Assembly (NCBI GenBank): GCA_026995955.1
Contig: JALWNJ010000059.1
Coordinates: 1 to 7,587 of the forward strand
DNA: 7,587 nucleotides
Origin: Gammaproteobacteria bacterium
GTDB taxonomy: Bacteria; Pseudomonadota; Gammaproteobacteria; J044
Reading direction: 5' to 3'
This document shows positions 1 to 5,441 of the stretch, piece after piece. Position numbers and translations under genes: made by a program. The notes beneath the pieces were generated by a model. It ran no database searches. It was not told the DNA's origin and saw only the letters and a list, made by a program, of their open reading frames with translations. Position 1 is the stretch's first letter; the number at the start of each line of letters is the position of its first letter.

Positions 1-333
1 CGCGACCCGCGGGTGGTGGCCGCGCTGGAACGCAGCCGCGCCGAGCTGGGCGCCGAGGCGGTCCGCATCCGCCGCGGCAATGCCCTGCAACGGCTGGCCG
101 AACCCCAGGAGGCCCCTTGGGATATCGTCTTCCTCGACCCCCCCTTTGGCCAGGGCCTGGCCTCCAAATCGCTGTCCGCGATCCGCGAATCCGGCGCGCT
201 GGCGCCCGAAGGGCGCGTTTACCTGGAAGTGGAGGCCGGACTGGACCTCGAACCGGACCTGGCCGGCTGGATGGTACTGCGCGACAAGCGCGCCGGAGAG
301 GTCCGCTACCTGCTGCTGGGCCTCCCCTCATAA
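1..333 (+). CDS. rsmD: 16S rRNA (guanine(966)-N2)-methyltransferase RsmD, C-terminal part (5' end outside window)
   Basis: RsmD transfers a methyl group from S-adenosylmethionine to N2 of G966 of 16S rRNA in the cytoplasm during 30S assembly. The frame is open from base 1 to a TAA at 331-333, giving about 110 C-terminal residues of a protein that is usually 180-200 aa. The clearest sign is the catalytic motif DIVFLDPPF (codons around 121-147), the DPPF/Y version of the N6/N2-methyltransferase NPPY motif, followed by the RsmD-like tail with 'YLEVE' and 'AGEVRYLLL'. The SAM-binding glycine-rich motif I must lie upstream of the window. In many gammaproteobacteria rsmD lies near ftsYEX-rpoH; here it runs directly into the rpoH control region with only 32 bases between its stop and the CIRCE element and no visible terminator, so some readthrough into rpoH is possible. 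Confidence 0.93.
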   Translation, partial: RDPRVVAALERSRAELGAEAVRIRRGNALQRLAEPQEAPWDIVFLDPPFGQGLASKSLSAIRESGALAPEGRVYLEVEAGLDLEPDLAGWMVLRDKRAGEVRYLLLGLPS

Positions 334-365
334 AAATTTCCAATGCCGCGGAACAAAATCACTTG

Positions 366-392
366 TTAGCACTCTAAGGTGGTGAGTGCTAA
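366..392 (+). promoter_or_regulatory. Perfect CIRCE operator (HrcA binding site) in front of rpoH
   Basis: The sequence shows TTAGCACTC (366-374), nine bases, then GAGTGCTAA (384-392). This matches the CIRCE consensus TTAGCACTC-N9-GAGTGCTAA at every position, including the spacer length. CIRCE is the known operator of the heat-shock repressor HrcA and usually controls groESL or dnaKJ-grpE. Here it lies 38 bases before the rpoH start and covers the best promoter candidate, so HrcA would be expected to block rpoH transcription until heat or unfolded protein titrates GroEL away. The repressor gene itself is not in this window. Confidence 0.95.
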
Positions 393-395
393 AAT
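366..395 (+). promoter_or_regulatory. Candidate sigma70-like promoter of rpoH, inside the CIRCE element
   Basis: A -35-like TTAGCA (366-371, 4 of 6 matches to TTGACA) and a -10-like TAAAAT (390-395, 5 of 6 matches to TATAAT) are separated by 18 bases. Both hexamers overlap the arms of the CIRCE inverted repeat, which fits repression by direct occlusion. Transcription would start near 402 and give a leader of about 29 bases. A TTGTTA at 363-368 is a better -35 hexamer, but its spacing of 21 bases to the same -10 is too long. No convincing sigma32-type promoter (CTTGAA / CCCCAT) was seen. Inference from sequence only. Confidence 0.5.
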
Positions 396-430
396 GTGCT
401 CAAATACAGAATTCAAGGGGGGAATGCCAA

Positions 431-1306
431 ATGACGACGAACAACACTGCACTGAGCACTGCCATGAACAGCCTGCCGGCGCCGACCGGCAACCTGGACC
501 AGTACATCCAGGCCGTGTACCAGCTTCCGGTGCTGAGCGCCGAGGAGGAGCACGATCTTGCCGTGCGCCTGCACGAGCAGAACGACCTCGACGCCGCCCG
601 CAAGCTGATCCTGCACAACCTGCGCTTCGTGGTGCAGGTGGCGCGCGGCTACCAGGGCTACGGCCTGCCGCTCGCCGACCTCATCCAGGAGGGCAACATC
701 GGTCTGATGAAGGCGGTCAAGCGCTTCGACCCGAGCAAGGGCGTGCGGCTGGTGTCCTTTGCCGTGCACTGGATCCGCGCCGAGATCCACGAGTACATCC
801 TGCGCAACTGGCGCATCGTCAAGATCGCCACCACCAAGGCCCAGCGCAAGCTGTTCTTCAACCTTCGCAGCGCCAAGAAGCGCCTCGGCTGGATGAATCG
901 TGCCGAAGTGGAGCAGGTCGCCGAGGACTTGGGCGTCAAGCCGGAGGAGGTGCTGCAGATGGAATCGCGCCTCGGCAACCACGACATGGCCTTCGACGCC
1001 GGTCCCGACGACGATGACAGCCATGTCGCCCCGGTAAGCTACCTGCCGGCCGACGAATCCAGCGACCCGGCACGGGTGGTGGAAGAGGCCGAGTGGCAGG
1101 AGCAGGCCCACGAAGGCCTGCAGCAGGCCCTGTCCAGCCTGGACGAGCGCAGCCGCGACATCCTGGCCCGCCGCTGGCTCACCGACGACAAGGCCACGCT
1201 GCACGAACTGGCCGACGAATACGGCGTTTCCGCCGAGCGCATCCGCCAGATCGAGGCCAACGCCATCAAGAAGCTGCGCAAGCAGATGGTGGCCGAGGCT
1301 GCCTGA
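431..1306 (+). CDS. rpoH: RNA polymerase heat-shock sigma factor RpoH (sigma-32)
   Basis: RpoH directs RNA polymerase to heat-shock promoters (chaperones and proteases) and is itself normally controlled through DnaK, GroEL and FtsH. The product is 291 aa, close to E. coli sigma-32 (284 aa). Seen in order: region 2 with [19 protein letters not shown] (about residues 83-101), the aromatic-rich [12 protein letters not shown] stretch of region 2.3/2.4 (about 108-119), the diagnostic RpoH box QRKLFFNLR (138-146) and a C-terminal region 4.2 helix-turn-helix (about 257-283, with [17 protein letters not shown]). An acidic run of Asp residues lies near 193-196. The start at 431 was chosen because AAGGGGGG (415-422) lies 8 bases before it; the longer reading from a GTG at 386 would begin inside the CIRCE arm and upstream of the predicted transcription start. 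A strong terminator follows at 1367-1391, so rpoH ends its transcription unit. Confidence 0.97.
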   Translation: MTTNNTALSTAMNSLPAPTGNLDQYIQAVYQLPVLSAEEEHDLAVRLHEQNDLDAARKLILHNLRFVVQVARGYQGYGLPLADLIQEGNIGLMKAVKRFDPSKGVRLVSFAVHWIRAEIHEYILRNWRIVKIATTKAQRKLFFNLRSAKKRLGWMNRAEVEQVAEDLGVKPEEVLQMESRLGNHDMAFDAGPDDDDSHVAPVSYLPADESSDPARVVEEAEWQEQAHEGLQQALSSLDERSRDILARRWLTDDKATLHELADEYGVSAERIRQIEANAIKKLRKQMVAEAA

Positions 1307-1366
1307 CGCAGGATCCGGAAGCCGTACCTGCAGACCAAGCCGGCGGCAGCGCTGGCATCCGTTACG

Positions 1367-1391
1367 ATCCCCGCCTACCGGCGGGGATTTT
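1367..1391 (+). terminator. Intrinsic terminator of rpoH
   Basis: A perfect 9-bp stem, ATCCCCGCC (1367-1375) and GGCGGGGAT (1380-1388), closes the 4-base loop TACC and runs into TTTT (1388-1391). It lies 60 bases after the rpoH stop codon. The T run is short but the stem is very stable, as expected for a high-GC genome. Confidence 0.85.
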
Positions 1392-1493
1392 GCCTTCTGG
1401 GGCACTGACTTCGTCCGCGCCAGCCCCTCTTCGTGCTGCTCTGGCCAGAACCGCACGCTGTCCGCAACCCCTGTTGCCCGATGCGGCGCTTCC

Positions 1494-1522
1494 TTGACAC
1501 CCCAGCGCACGCCGTCTATTTT
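1494..1522 (+). promoter_or_regulatory. Promoter of the diheme enzyme / phosphoesterase / cytochrome operon
   Basis: A consensus -35 TTGACA (1494-1499) is followed after exactly 17 bases by TATTTT (1517-1522), a -10 with 4 of 6 consensus matches. Transcription would start near 1529, giving a leader of about 58 bases before the ATG at 1587. The bases after the -35 switch from GC-rich to clearly AT-rich. This is the only good promoter seen between the rpoH terminator and the operon. Confidence 0.7.
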
Positions 1523-1523
1523 C

Positions 1524-1546
1524 AGAATTAGTTTTCGTCTAATTCT
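1524..1546 (+). promoter_or_regulatory. Inverted repeat at the predicted transcription start, probable operator
   Basis: AGAATTAG (1524-1531) and CTAATTCT (1539-1546) form a perfect 8-bp inverted repeat around the 7-base spacer TTTTCGT. It starts one base after the -10 element and covers the predicted start site, which is a classic repressor position. The core TTAG-N7-CTAA has the T-N11-A spacing of LysR-type sites, and its N7 spacing resembles the ATAG-N7-CTAT half-site of OxyR, but the location is unusual for an activator of that class. It does not match the consensus of Fur, NsrR or LexA as I know them. No regulator gene is adjacent. A role as an RNA hairpin in the leader is also possible; no T run follows, so it is not a terminator. 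Confidence 0.55.
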
Positions 1547-1586
1547 TAACAATTATCCATGCCACCCACCATGAGGAGGAGACACC

Positions 1587-2696
1587 ATGAAACGAACACT
1601 GCTCGGACTGCTTGCCGGCTCGATCTTGGCCGGCCCCGTTCTGTCCAGTCCTCCCCTCGGTCTGCCCCCGGTACCGATTCCCGAGGACAACCCCCTGACC
1701 GAGGCCAAGATCCGGCTCGGTGAGCGGCTTTTTCACGATGCCCGGTTCAGCGCCGACGGCAAGGTCAGCTGCGCCACCTGCCACGATTCGCGCAAGGCCT
1801 TTACGGACAACCTGCCCGTCTCCCGCGGCTTCATGGGCAAGACCGGCACCCGCAATGCGCCCACGGTGCTCAATGCCGCCTACATGGAGACACTGTTCTG
1901 GGACGGCCGGGAACCCGACCTGGAAGGCCAGTCGAAACAGCCGTTCATCAACCCGGTCGAAGGGGGACTCAGAAACCACGAACCCATCCTCGCCACGATC
2001 CGACAGGACGAGGCGTACCGCAAGGCCTTTCGCGAGGTGTTCGGCGTCTCGCCCACGGACATCAGCATGGATCATGTCGCCAAGGCCATTGCCAGCTTCG
2101 AGCGCACCCTGGTCAGCGGCAACTCCCCTTTTGACCGTTGGCGTTACGGTGGCGAAAAGGATGCCATGACGCCACAGCAGCTCCGCGGCTTCCGCCTGTT
2201 CACGGGCAAGGCACGCTGCGTGTCCTGTCATGTCGTCGAGCAGACACAGGCCCTGTTCACGGACAACCGCTTCCACAACATCGGCGTCGGCTTCAAGCGC
2301 ATCCAGGGCAAGGAAATGCAAACGGCGGCAGCCTTCCTCAAGGCCAAGCGTGCCGGGGCCGATGTGGACAAGACCGTCCTGACACAGGCCAACATGTCGG
2401 AACTCGGCCGGTTCGCCGTCACCGAGAACCTGACCGAGGTGGGGGCCTTCAAGACCCCGACGCTGCGCAATGTCGAACTCACCGCACCCTACATGCACGA
2501 TGGCAGCCTCGAAACGCTCGAGGAGGTAGTCGAGTTCTACAACAACGGGGGACGCCTCAAGCCAACCGATCCGCTTTCCCCCTTTCTCAGCGGAGGCATA
2601 CGCCCGCTGGACCTGACGGACGAGGAGAAGGCCGATCTGGTGGCGTTCCTGAAGGCGCTTACCAGCCCCGACCTCGACCGCTTCGCACACAAGTAA
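1587..2696 (+). CDS. Diheme cytochrome c peroxidase / MauG-family protein, periplasmic
   Basis: The 369-aa product is a periplasmic diheme c protein of the bacterial cytochrome c peroxidase (CcpA)/MauG superfamily, which reduces peroxide or uses it to oxidise a partner protein. It has a basic start and hydrophobic signal peptide (about residues 1-21) and heme c motifs CATCH (62-66) and CVSCH (211-215). Family landmarks include WDGR (105-108, with the inter-heme Trp), Gln115, Pro119 and Glu125 (active-site residues of the first heme), FTDNRFHNIGVG (224-235) and TAPYMHDGS (299-307). By alignment from memory with the Pseudomonas peroxidase, the distal His of the first heme is replaced by Phe82, leaving an open site. 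The Met ligand of the second heme is replaced by Tyr318 (VVEFYNNGG), as in MauG. An AGGAGG (1574-1579) lies 7 bases before the ATG. First gene of a three-gene operon. The natural substrate is unknown. Confidence 0.9.
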   Translation: MKRTLLGLLAGSILAGPVLSSPPLGLPPVPIPEDNPLTEAKIRLGERLFHDARFSADGKVSCATCHDSRKAFTDNLPVSRGFMGKTGTRNAPTVLNAAYMETLFWDGREPDLEGQSKQPFINPVEGGLRNHEPILATIRQDEAYRKAFREVFGVSPTDISMDHVAKAIASFERTLVSGNSPFDRWRYGGEKDAMTPQQLRGFRLFTGKARCVSCHVVEQTQALFTDNRFHNIGVGFKRIQGKEMQTAAAFLKAKRAGADVDKTVLTQANMSELGRFAVTENLTEVGAFKTPTLRNVELTAPYMHDGSLETLEEVVEFYNNGGRLKPTDPLSPFLSGGIRPLDLTDEEKADLVAFLKALTSPDLDRFAHK

Positions 2697-2711
2697 GGGA
2701 GGAATCCAGAC

Positions 2712-3785
2712 ATGAGCGGCATGAATCGTCGTGATTTCCTGAAAAAGGCCAGCGTCCTCGCGGCCGCAGGCACCCTGCCCATCAGCCTGGTGGAGCTGGC
2801 CTTCGGCAAGGGCGATCCCAGAAACTTCACTTTTGCCTTCATCTCCGACTCGCACATCACCCACATCAAGGGACGAGAGTTCGTGCGCAACTGGGATCGC
2901 GGCCTCATCCGCGCCGTGGCCGAAACCAACCTGCTCGACCCGAAGCCCGATTTCATCGTCTATGGCGGCGACATCGCCCAGCTGGGCAAACCGGAAGAAA
3001 TCGACCACGGACTGGAACTGCTCAGCGGCCTGCGTGGCAAGGTTCACTTCGTCATGGGCGAGCACGACTACTATGTCGACCTAGGCGACTACTGGCGCAA
3101 GCAGCTGGGCCCCGACCACTACAGTTTCGACCACAAGGGGGTCCACTTCGTGGTGCTGAACAGCATCCTCACCCACGACGAGTGGATGCACCGCGACTGG
3201 CCGGACGGCATGGCGCGGATGAAGGAGATGGCACGACTGGACAACCCCAACGGCTCGCCTTTCATGGTCGGGGAGGCACAACGGAAATGGCTGGCGGGCG
3301 ACCTGGCCAAGGTCAGCCACGACACGCCGGTGGTGGTGTTCTCACACTCCCCGCTGCAGAAGATCTACAAGGGCTGGAACTTCTGGACCGAGGATGCCGA
3401 ACAGGTCCAGGCCCTGCTCAAGCCCTTCCGCAAGGTCACGGTCATCTACGGGCATGTGCACCAGATCCAGTACAACCAGATCGGAAACATCAGCTTCCAT
3501 TCCGTAATGGCCACGGCCTGGCCATGGCCCTATCCGAGCACCTACCGGCAGGCTCCTAGCCACCTGGCCAAGCTGACCGTGCCCATGAACCGTGCCGATC
3601 CCTTCTTCGAGCGGGATGCCACCGGCTGGCAGTGGATCGATGTCCACAGCGGCCATGTCGACCTGCATTACTTCCTGCCCAACAACACCAACCGGACGGT
3701 CGCCTTCGACGAACAACTGGGCCATCCGGTAGACACCCGCTATCAGGATCCTGCGAAACGCATTCCGCCGCAGGAACACTATTGA
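2712..3785 (+). CDS. Tat-exported calcineurin-like metallophosphoesterase
   Basis: The 357-aa product starts with a twin-arginine signal, NRRDFLKK (residues 5-12) followed by a hydrophobic stretch to about 31, so it should be exported folded and with metal already bound. The dimetal phosphoesterase motifs come in order: DSH (46-48), GGD (85-87), GEHD (116-119), FSHSP (210-214) and GHVH (247-250). The third motif is GNHD/E in nearly all family members; here Glu117 replaces the metal-bridging Asn. The protein is rich in Trp (about 11), with a WPWPYP stretch at 270-275. The ribosome site GGGAGG (2697-2702) lies 9 bases before the ATG, and only 15 bases separate it from the upstream gene. An internal ATG at codon 4 would keep the Tat motif. 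The substrate (phosphodiester, phosphomonoester or nucleotide) cannot be told from sequence. The operon suggests a shared periplasmic role with the heme proteins. Confidence 0.9.
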   Translation: MSGMNRRDFLKKASVLAAAGTLPISLVELAFGKGDPRNFTFAFISDSHITHIKGREFVRNWDRGLIRAVAETNLLDPKPDFIVYGGDIAQLGKPEEIDHGLELLSGLRGKVHFVMGEHDYYVDLGDYWRKQLGPDHYSFDHKGVHFVVLNSILTHDEWMHRDWPDGMARMKEMARLDNPNGSPFMVGEAQRKWLAGDLAKVSHDTPVVVFSHSPLQKIYKGWNFWTEDAEQVQALLKPFRKVTVIYGHVHQIQYNQIGNISFHSVMATAWPWPYPSTYRQAPSHLAKLTVPMNRADPFFERDATGWQWIDVHSGHVDLHYFLPNNTNRTVAFDEQLGHPVDTRYQDPAKRIPPQEHY

Positions 3786-3808
3786 TCAAGGCACGAGGAG
3801 GCATAGAG

Positions 3809-4219
3809 ATGGACAAGCATCGCAACATCAGCATGGCGGCCGCATTGTCACTGTTCGTCGGCCTGGCTACCGCCGGTCACGCCGACGAATTCGACACGGA
3901 AGACCTCAAACGCTGGCAGGCCGAATTCATGAGCGTGGTGGAGAAGGGCGACAGGCTGTTCCACGGCGGGCTGAAGAGCAGAAACAGCGTCTCCTGCGAC
4001 CAGTGTCACCCCAACGCCACCAATACCCATCCGGAGACCTATCCGAAGTTCCAGCAGCAGCTGGGGAAGGTGGCGGTGCTCGGTGAGATGATCAACTGGT
4101 GCATCATGAACCCGCTGGAGAGCGAACCACTGGCGCTGGACTCCGACGAGATGATCGCCCTGCAGGCCTACATCCACTGGGAGCGTCGCGGTGTCGCACT
4201 GACTCCGGGCAAGCACTGA
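3809..4219 (+). CDS. Small monoheme cytochrome c, periplasmic, SoxA/TsdA-like C-terminal motif
   Basis: The 136-aa product has a signal peptide ending near AGHA-DE (residues 22-27) and one heme c site, CDQCH (63-67). It is therefore expected in the periplasm as a single-electron carrier. Downstream, EMINWCIMNPLESEPLAL (93-110) followed by DEMIALQAYIHW (113-124) resembles the SoxA/TsdA-type cytochrome fold, in which a Cys in an 'IN-x-C' context is the distal heme ligand; Cys98 could play that part, with Met94 and Met100 as ordinary alternatives. The start is set by GAGGAGG (3795-3801), 7 bases before the ATG; a longer open frame upstream overlaps the phosphoesterase gene and has no signal peptide. 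The gap to the upstream gene is 23 bases, so this is the third gene of the operon. It most likely supplies electrons to, or accepts them from, the diheme enzyme (inference). Confidence 0.85.
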   Translation: MDKHRNISMAAALSLFVGLATAGHADEFDTEDLKRWQAEFMSVVEKGDRLFHGGLKSRNSVSCDQCHPNATNTHPETYPKFQQQLGKVAVLGEMINWCIMNPLESEPLALDSDEMIALQAYIHWERRGVALTPGKH

Positions 4220-4227
4220 ACGGCATG

Positions 4228-4257
4228 TGGGCCGGGAGACCGGCGGCTCCCGGCCCA
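4228..4257 (+). terminator. GC-rich hairpin ending the diheme/phosphoesterase/cytochrome operon
   Basis: TGGGCCGGGAG (4228-4238) pairs perfectly with CTCCCGGCCCA (4247-4257) around an 8-base loop, starting 8 bases after the cytochrome stop codon. There is no T run after it, so it may end transcription with help from Rho or mainly protect the 3' end of the mRNA. Its position between convergent genes supports a role in ending transcription. Confidence 0.6.
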
Positions 4258-4290
4258 TACTGACGAGCATAACCAACCCCCAACGAAATA

Positions 4291-4309
4291 GGGGCCAATC
4301 CATGGCCCC
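4291..4309 (-). terminator. Short hairpin, possible terminator of the minus-strand hypothetical genes
   Basis: GGGGCCA (4291-4297) and TGGCCCC (4303-4309) form a perfect 7-bp stem with a 5-base loop. Read on the minus strand it is followed by TATTTCGTT, a weak T-rich stretch. It lies about 125 bases after the stop of the last minus-strand gene. The rest of the convergent spacer 4310-4433 shows nothing I can assign. Confidence 0.35.
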
Positions 4310-4433
4310 GAATCATCGGTGATCCGCCTCAACAATTGCCGTAGACTCCCCTGGAAGCGCATTTCGAGCCCGAGGCGAGGAAACAAGCAACCTACAGGAA
4401 AGCGTTCGGCACGGCTTTCACAATCATTGGCCT

Positions 4434-4763
4434 TCAGTAAGCAAGCCCCCTGCCCGCCAGCTCAAAATCCGTACGCAAATTGATCGCAGCGCGCTCAAGA
4501 CATACGCGATAGTACTCCCTGCGCTTGTGAATGTTTCGGAGCAACTGGCTTCGAATTTCCTTGGACAGCCATTTGGCAGCAGTCTGCCCCGGCTTCATGG
4601 GCCTGGGAACCAGATCCATCAGATCCGAGCAACGACCTGAGGTCTGCAGCATACGAACCAGGAGATCAAACACGCCTTCGTTCATTTGCCAATGATCGAC
4701 AGAAGTGCCATAGAAGGAGCGCAGGAATTCCCTCATGTTTGCCTTGTCAACCGTATCCATCAC
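4434..4763 (-). CDS. Hypothetical protein, 109 aa, translationally coupled to the secreted protein gene
   Basis: I do not recognise this protein. It has no signal peptide, no membrane segment and no metal motif. It appears helical and basic, with many Arg, Lys and Leu residues (for example KEIRSQLLRNIHKRREYYR in the second half), so it should stay in the cytoplasm. The start is ambiguous: a GTG at 4763 gives a GTGA overlap with the upstream stop codon and has GAGG 7 bases before it; an ATG at 4760 (108 aa) gives a TGATG overlap with the same GAGG 10 bases away. Either way the two genes are coupled. The overlap supports real translation, since random frames rarely meet so exactly. Base composition is lower in GC than the flanking core genes. 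Confidence 0.65.
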   Translation of the reverse strand: MMDTVDKANMREFLRSFYGTSVDHWQMNEGVFDLLVRMLQTSGRCSDLMDLVPRPMKPGQTAAKWLSKEIRSQLLRNIHKRREYYRVCLERAAINLRTDFELAGRGLAY

Positions 4764-5260
4764 TCCTTCACCTCACGGATGGAGTTCAGCATGCGCTTGA
4801 AATCGTGAACATCCCCTTTGTATTCAATAATGTGAACGCCATCCTCCTCCGGAATAAAGACTGTGCCCCTGCCCTCCAGATAGTGCGCATAAATCCGCTG
4901 GCTTCCGACCTCATTGACCCACGATCTGCCCTGTTTCAATTTGGCCACACGAGCCGAGTCACTGGCCAATACCTGTAGCCATCTGGGCAATGGAGGGCAG
5001 CCAGCCTGACCGAATTCGTAACAGAAAAACGCGGGCAGGATGCCACGCATGTCGACACTCAGATAGTTCTTGGCAGACAAATAGCGGTGCGAAATACGCC
5101 CCCTGTCTTTACCCCAGACAATGAGAACGCCGGAGAAATGAGCCAGTCGTTGCGGCTCGGGGAGTGTTATATGCAGCTTGCCGGAGACTTGCAGATCAAG
5201 CGCCTGAGTCTGAGTACTCCAGAACAGCGCAAGTAGAACGAGAATAATGTGGTGTTTCAT
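4760..5260 (-). CDS. Hypothetical secreted protein, 166 aa
   Basis: The product begins with a clear Sec signal peptide, hydrophobic from Ile5 to Trp14 and ending in TQA (residues 18-20) before LDLQ, so a mature protein of about 146 aa is expected in the periplasm. Two cysteines, Cys80 and Cys88 (CYEFGQAGC), could form a disulfide. The rest has alternating hydrophobic residues typical of beta strands (FSGVLIVWG, RIYAHYLEGRGTVFIP, GVHIIEYKG) and a C-terminal helix. No family was recognised. The start at 5260 was preferred because AGGGA lies 5 bases before it and it begins directly with the signal peptide; in-frame TTG (5278) and ATG (5275) codons upstream would add a short tail. Its stop overlaps the start of the 109-aa gene. 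GC content is clearly lower than in the cco and rpoH regions, suggesting a different history. Confidence 0.72.
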   Translation of the reverse strand: MKHHIILVLLALFWSTQTQALDLQVSGKLHITLPEPQRLAHFSGVLIVWGKDRGRISHRYLSAKNYLSVDMRGILPAFFCYEFGQAGCPPLPRWLQVLASDSARVAKLKQGRSWVNEVGSQRIYAHYLEGRGTVFIPEEDGVHIIEYKGDVHDFKRMLNSIREVKE

Positions 5261-5298
5261 TGACTTCCCTGTCATCAAAATCGCAAGAAGAAGCGCCT

Positions 5299-5388
5299 TC
5301 AGCCGGACAGGATCACGGAAAAGAAGCTGATCCAGGACCAGGCAATCAGGGCGATGACGATGTAGAGCGGCAGGGTTTCGTTGTTCAT
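5299..5388 (-). CDS. Candidate small single-span membrane peptide, 29 aa
   Basis: A short reading frame from ATG (5388-5386) to TGA (5301-5299) encodes 29 residues: a polar start MNNETLP and then an almost unbroken hydrophobic stretch LYIVIALIAWSWISFF to the end, long enough for one membrane helix. GAGGA lies 7 bases before the ATG, an ideal distance. A candidate promoter is 37 bases upstream and the secreted protein gene starts 38 bases downstream, so it would be the first gene of that unit. It also follows ccoS, and cbb3 and bd oxidases are known to carry tiny single-span subunits (CcoM, CcoQ, CydX), but I see no sequence match to any of these. Real translation is not proven by sequence alone. 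Confidence 0.5.
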   Translation of the reverse strand: MNNETLPLYIVIALIAWSWISFFSVILSG

Positions 5389-5419
5389 CGCGGAATCCTC
5401 GGCAAGGAATGGTTCGGTA

Positions 5420-5441
5420 CGCGCATGTTACCGGATGCGCG
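5420..5441 (-). promoter_or_regulatory. Inverted repeat overlapping the -10 and spacer of the small-peptide promoter
   Basis: CGCGCAT (5420-5426) and ATGCGCG (5435-5441) form a perfect 7-bp inverted repeat around 8 bases. It covers the -10 element and part of the spacer of the promoter candidate at 5425-5453, so it could be an operator. No T run follows on either strand, so a terminator for ccoS is less likely, although it is the only hairpin seen after that gene. Confidence 0.35.

Noticed and set aside
411..425. Small hairpin around the rpoH ribosome site as an RNA thermometer
   Set aside because: Only 4 base pairs (ATTC / GAAT) with the ribosome site in the loop, too weak to hide it at any growth temperature.
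386..430. Upstream GTG start for rpoH (306 aa)
   Set aside because: It would lie inside the CIRCE arm and before the predicted transcription start; the ATG at 431 has a strong ribosome site at the right distance.
413..1552. Long open frame (379 aa) on the minus strand opposite rpoH
   Set aside because: It mirrors the rpoH coding frame in GC-rich DNA, crosses the rpoH terminator and promoter region, has low-complexity Val/Gly/Leu-rich content and no recognisable domain.
1539..3065. Open frame of 508 aa on the minus strand opposite the diheme and phosphoesterase genes
   Set aside because: It spans two well-supported genes and their gap on the other strand; the frame is open because of third-position GC bias. 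No motif and no ribosome site support it.
4739..4978. Plus-strand frame of 79 aa opposite the secreted protein gene
   Set aside because: No ribosome site or domain, and it conflicts with two minus-strand genes that have a signal peptide and an exact start-stop overlap.
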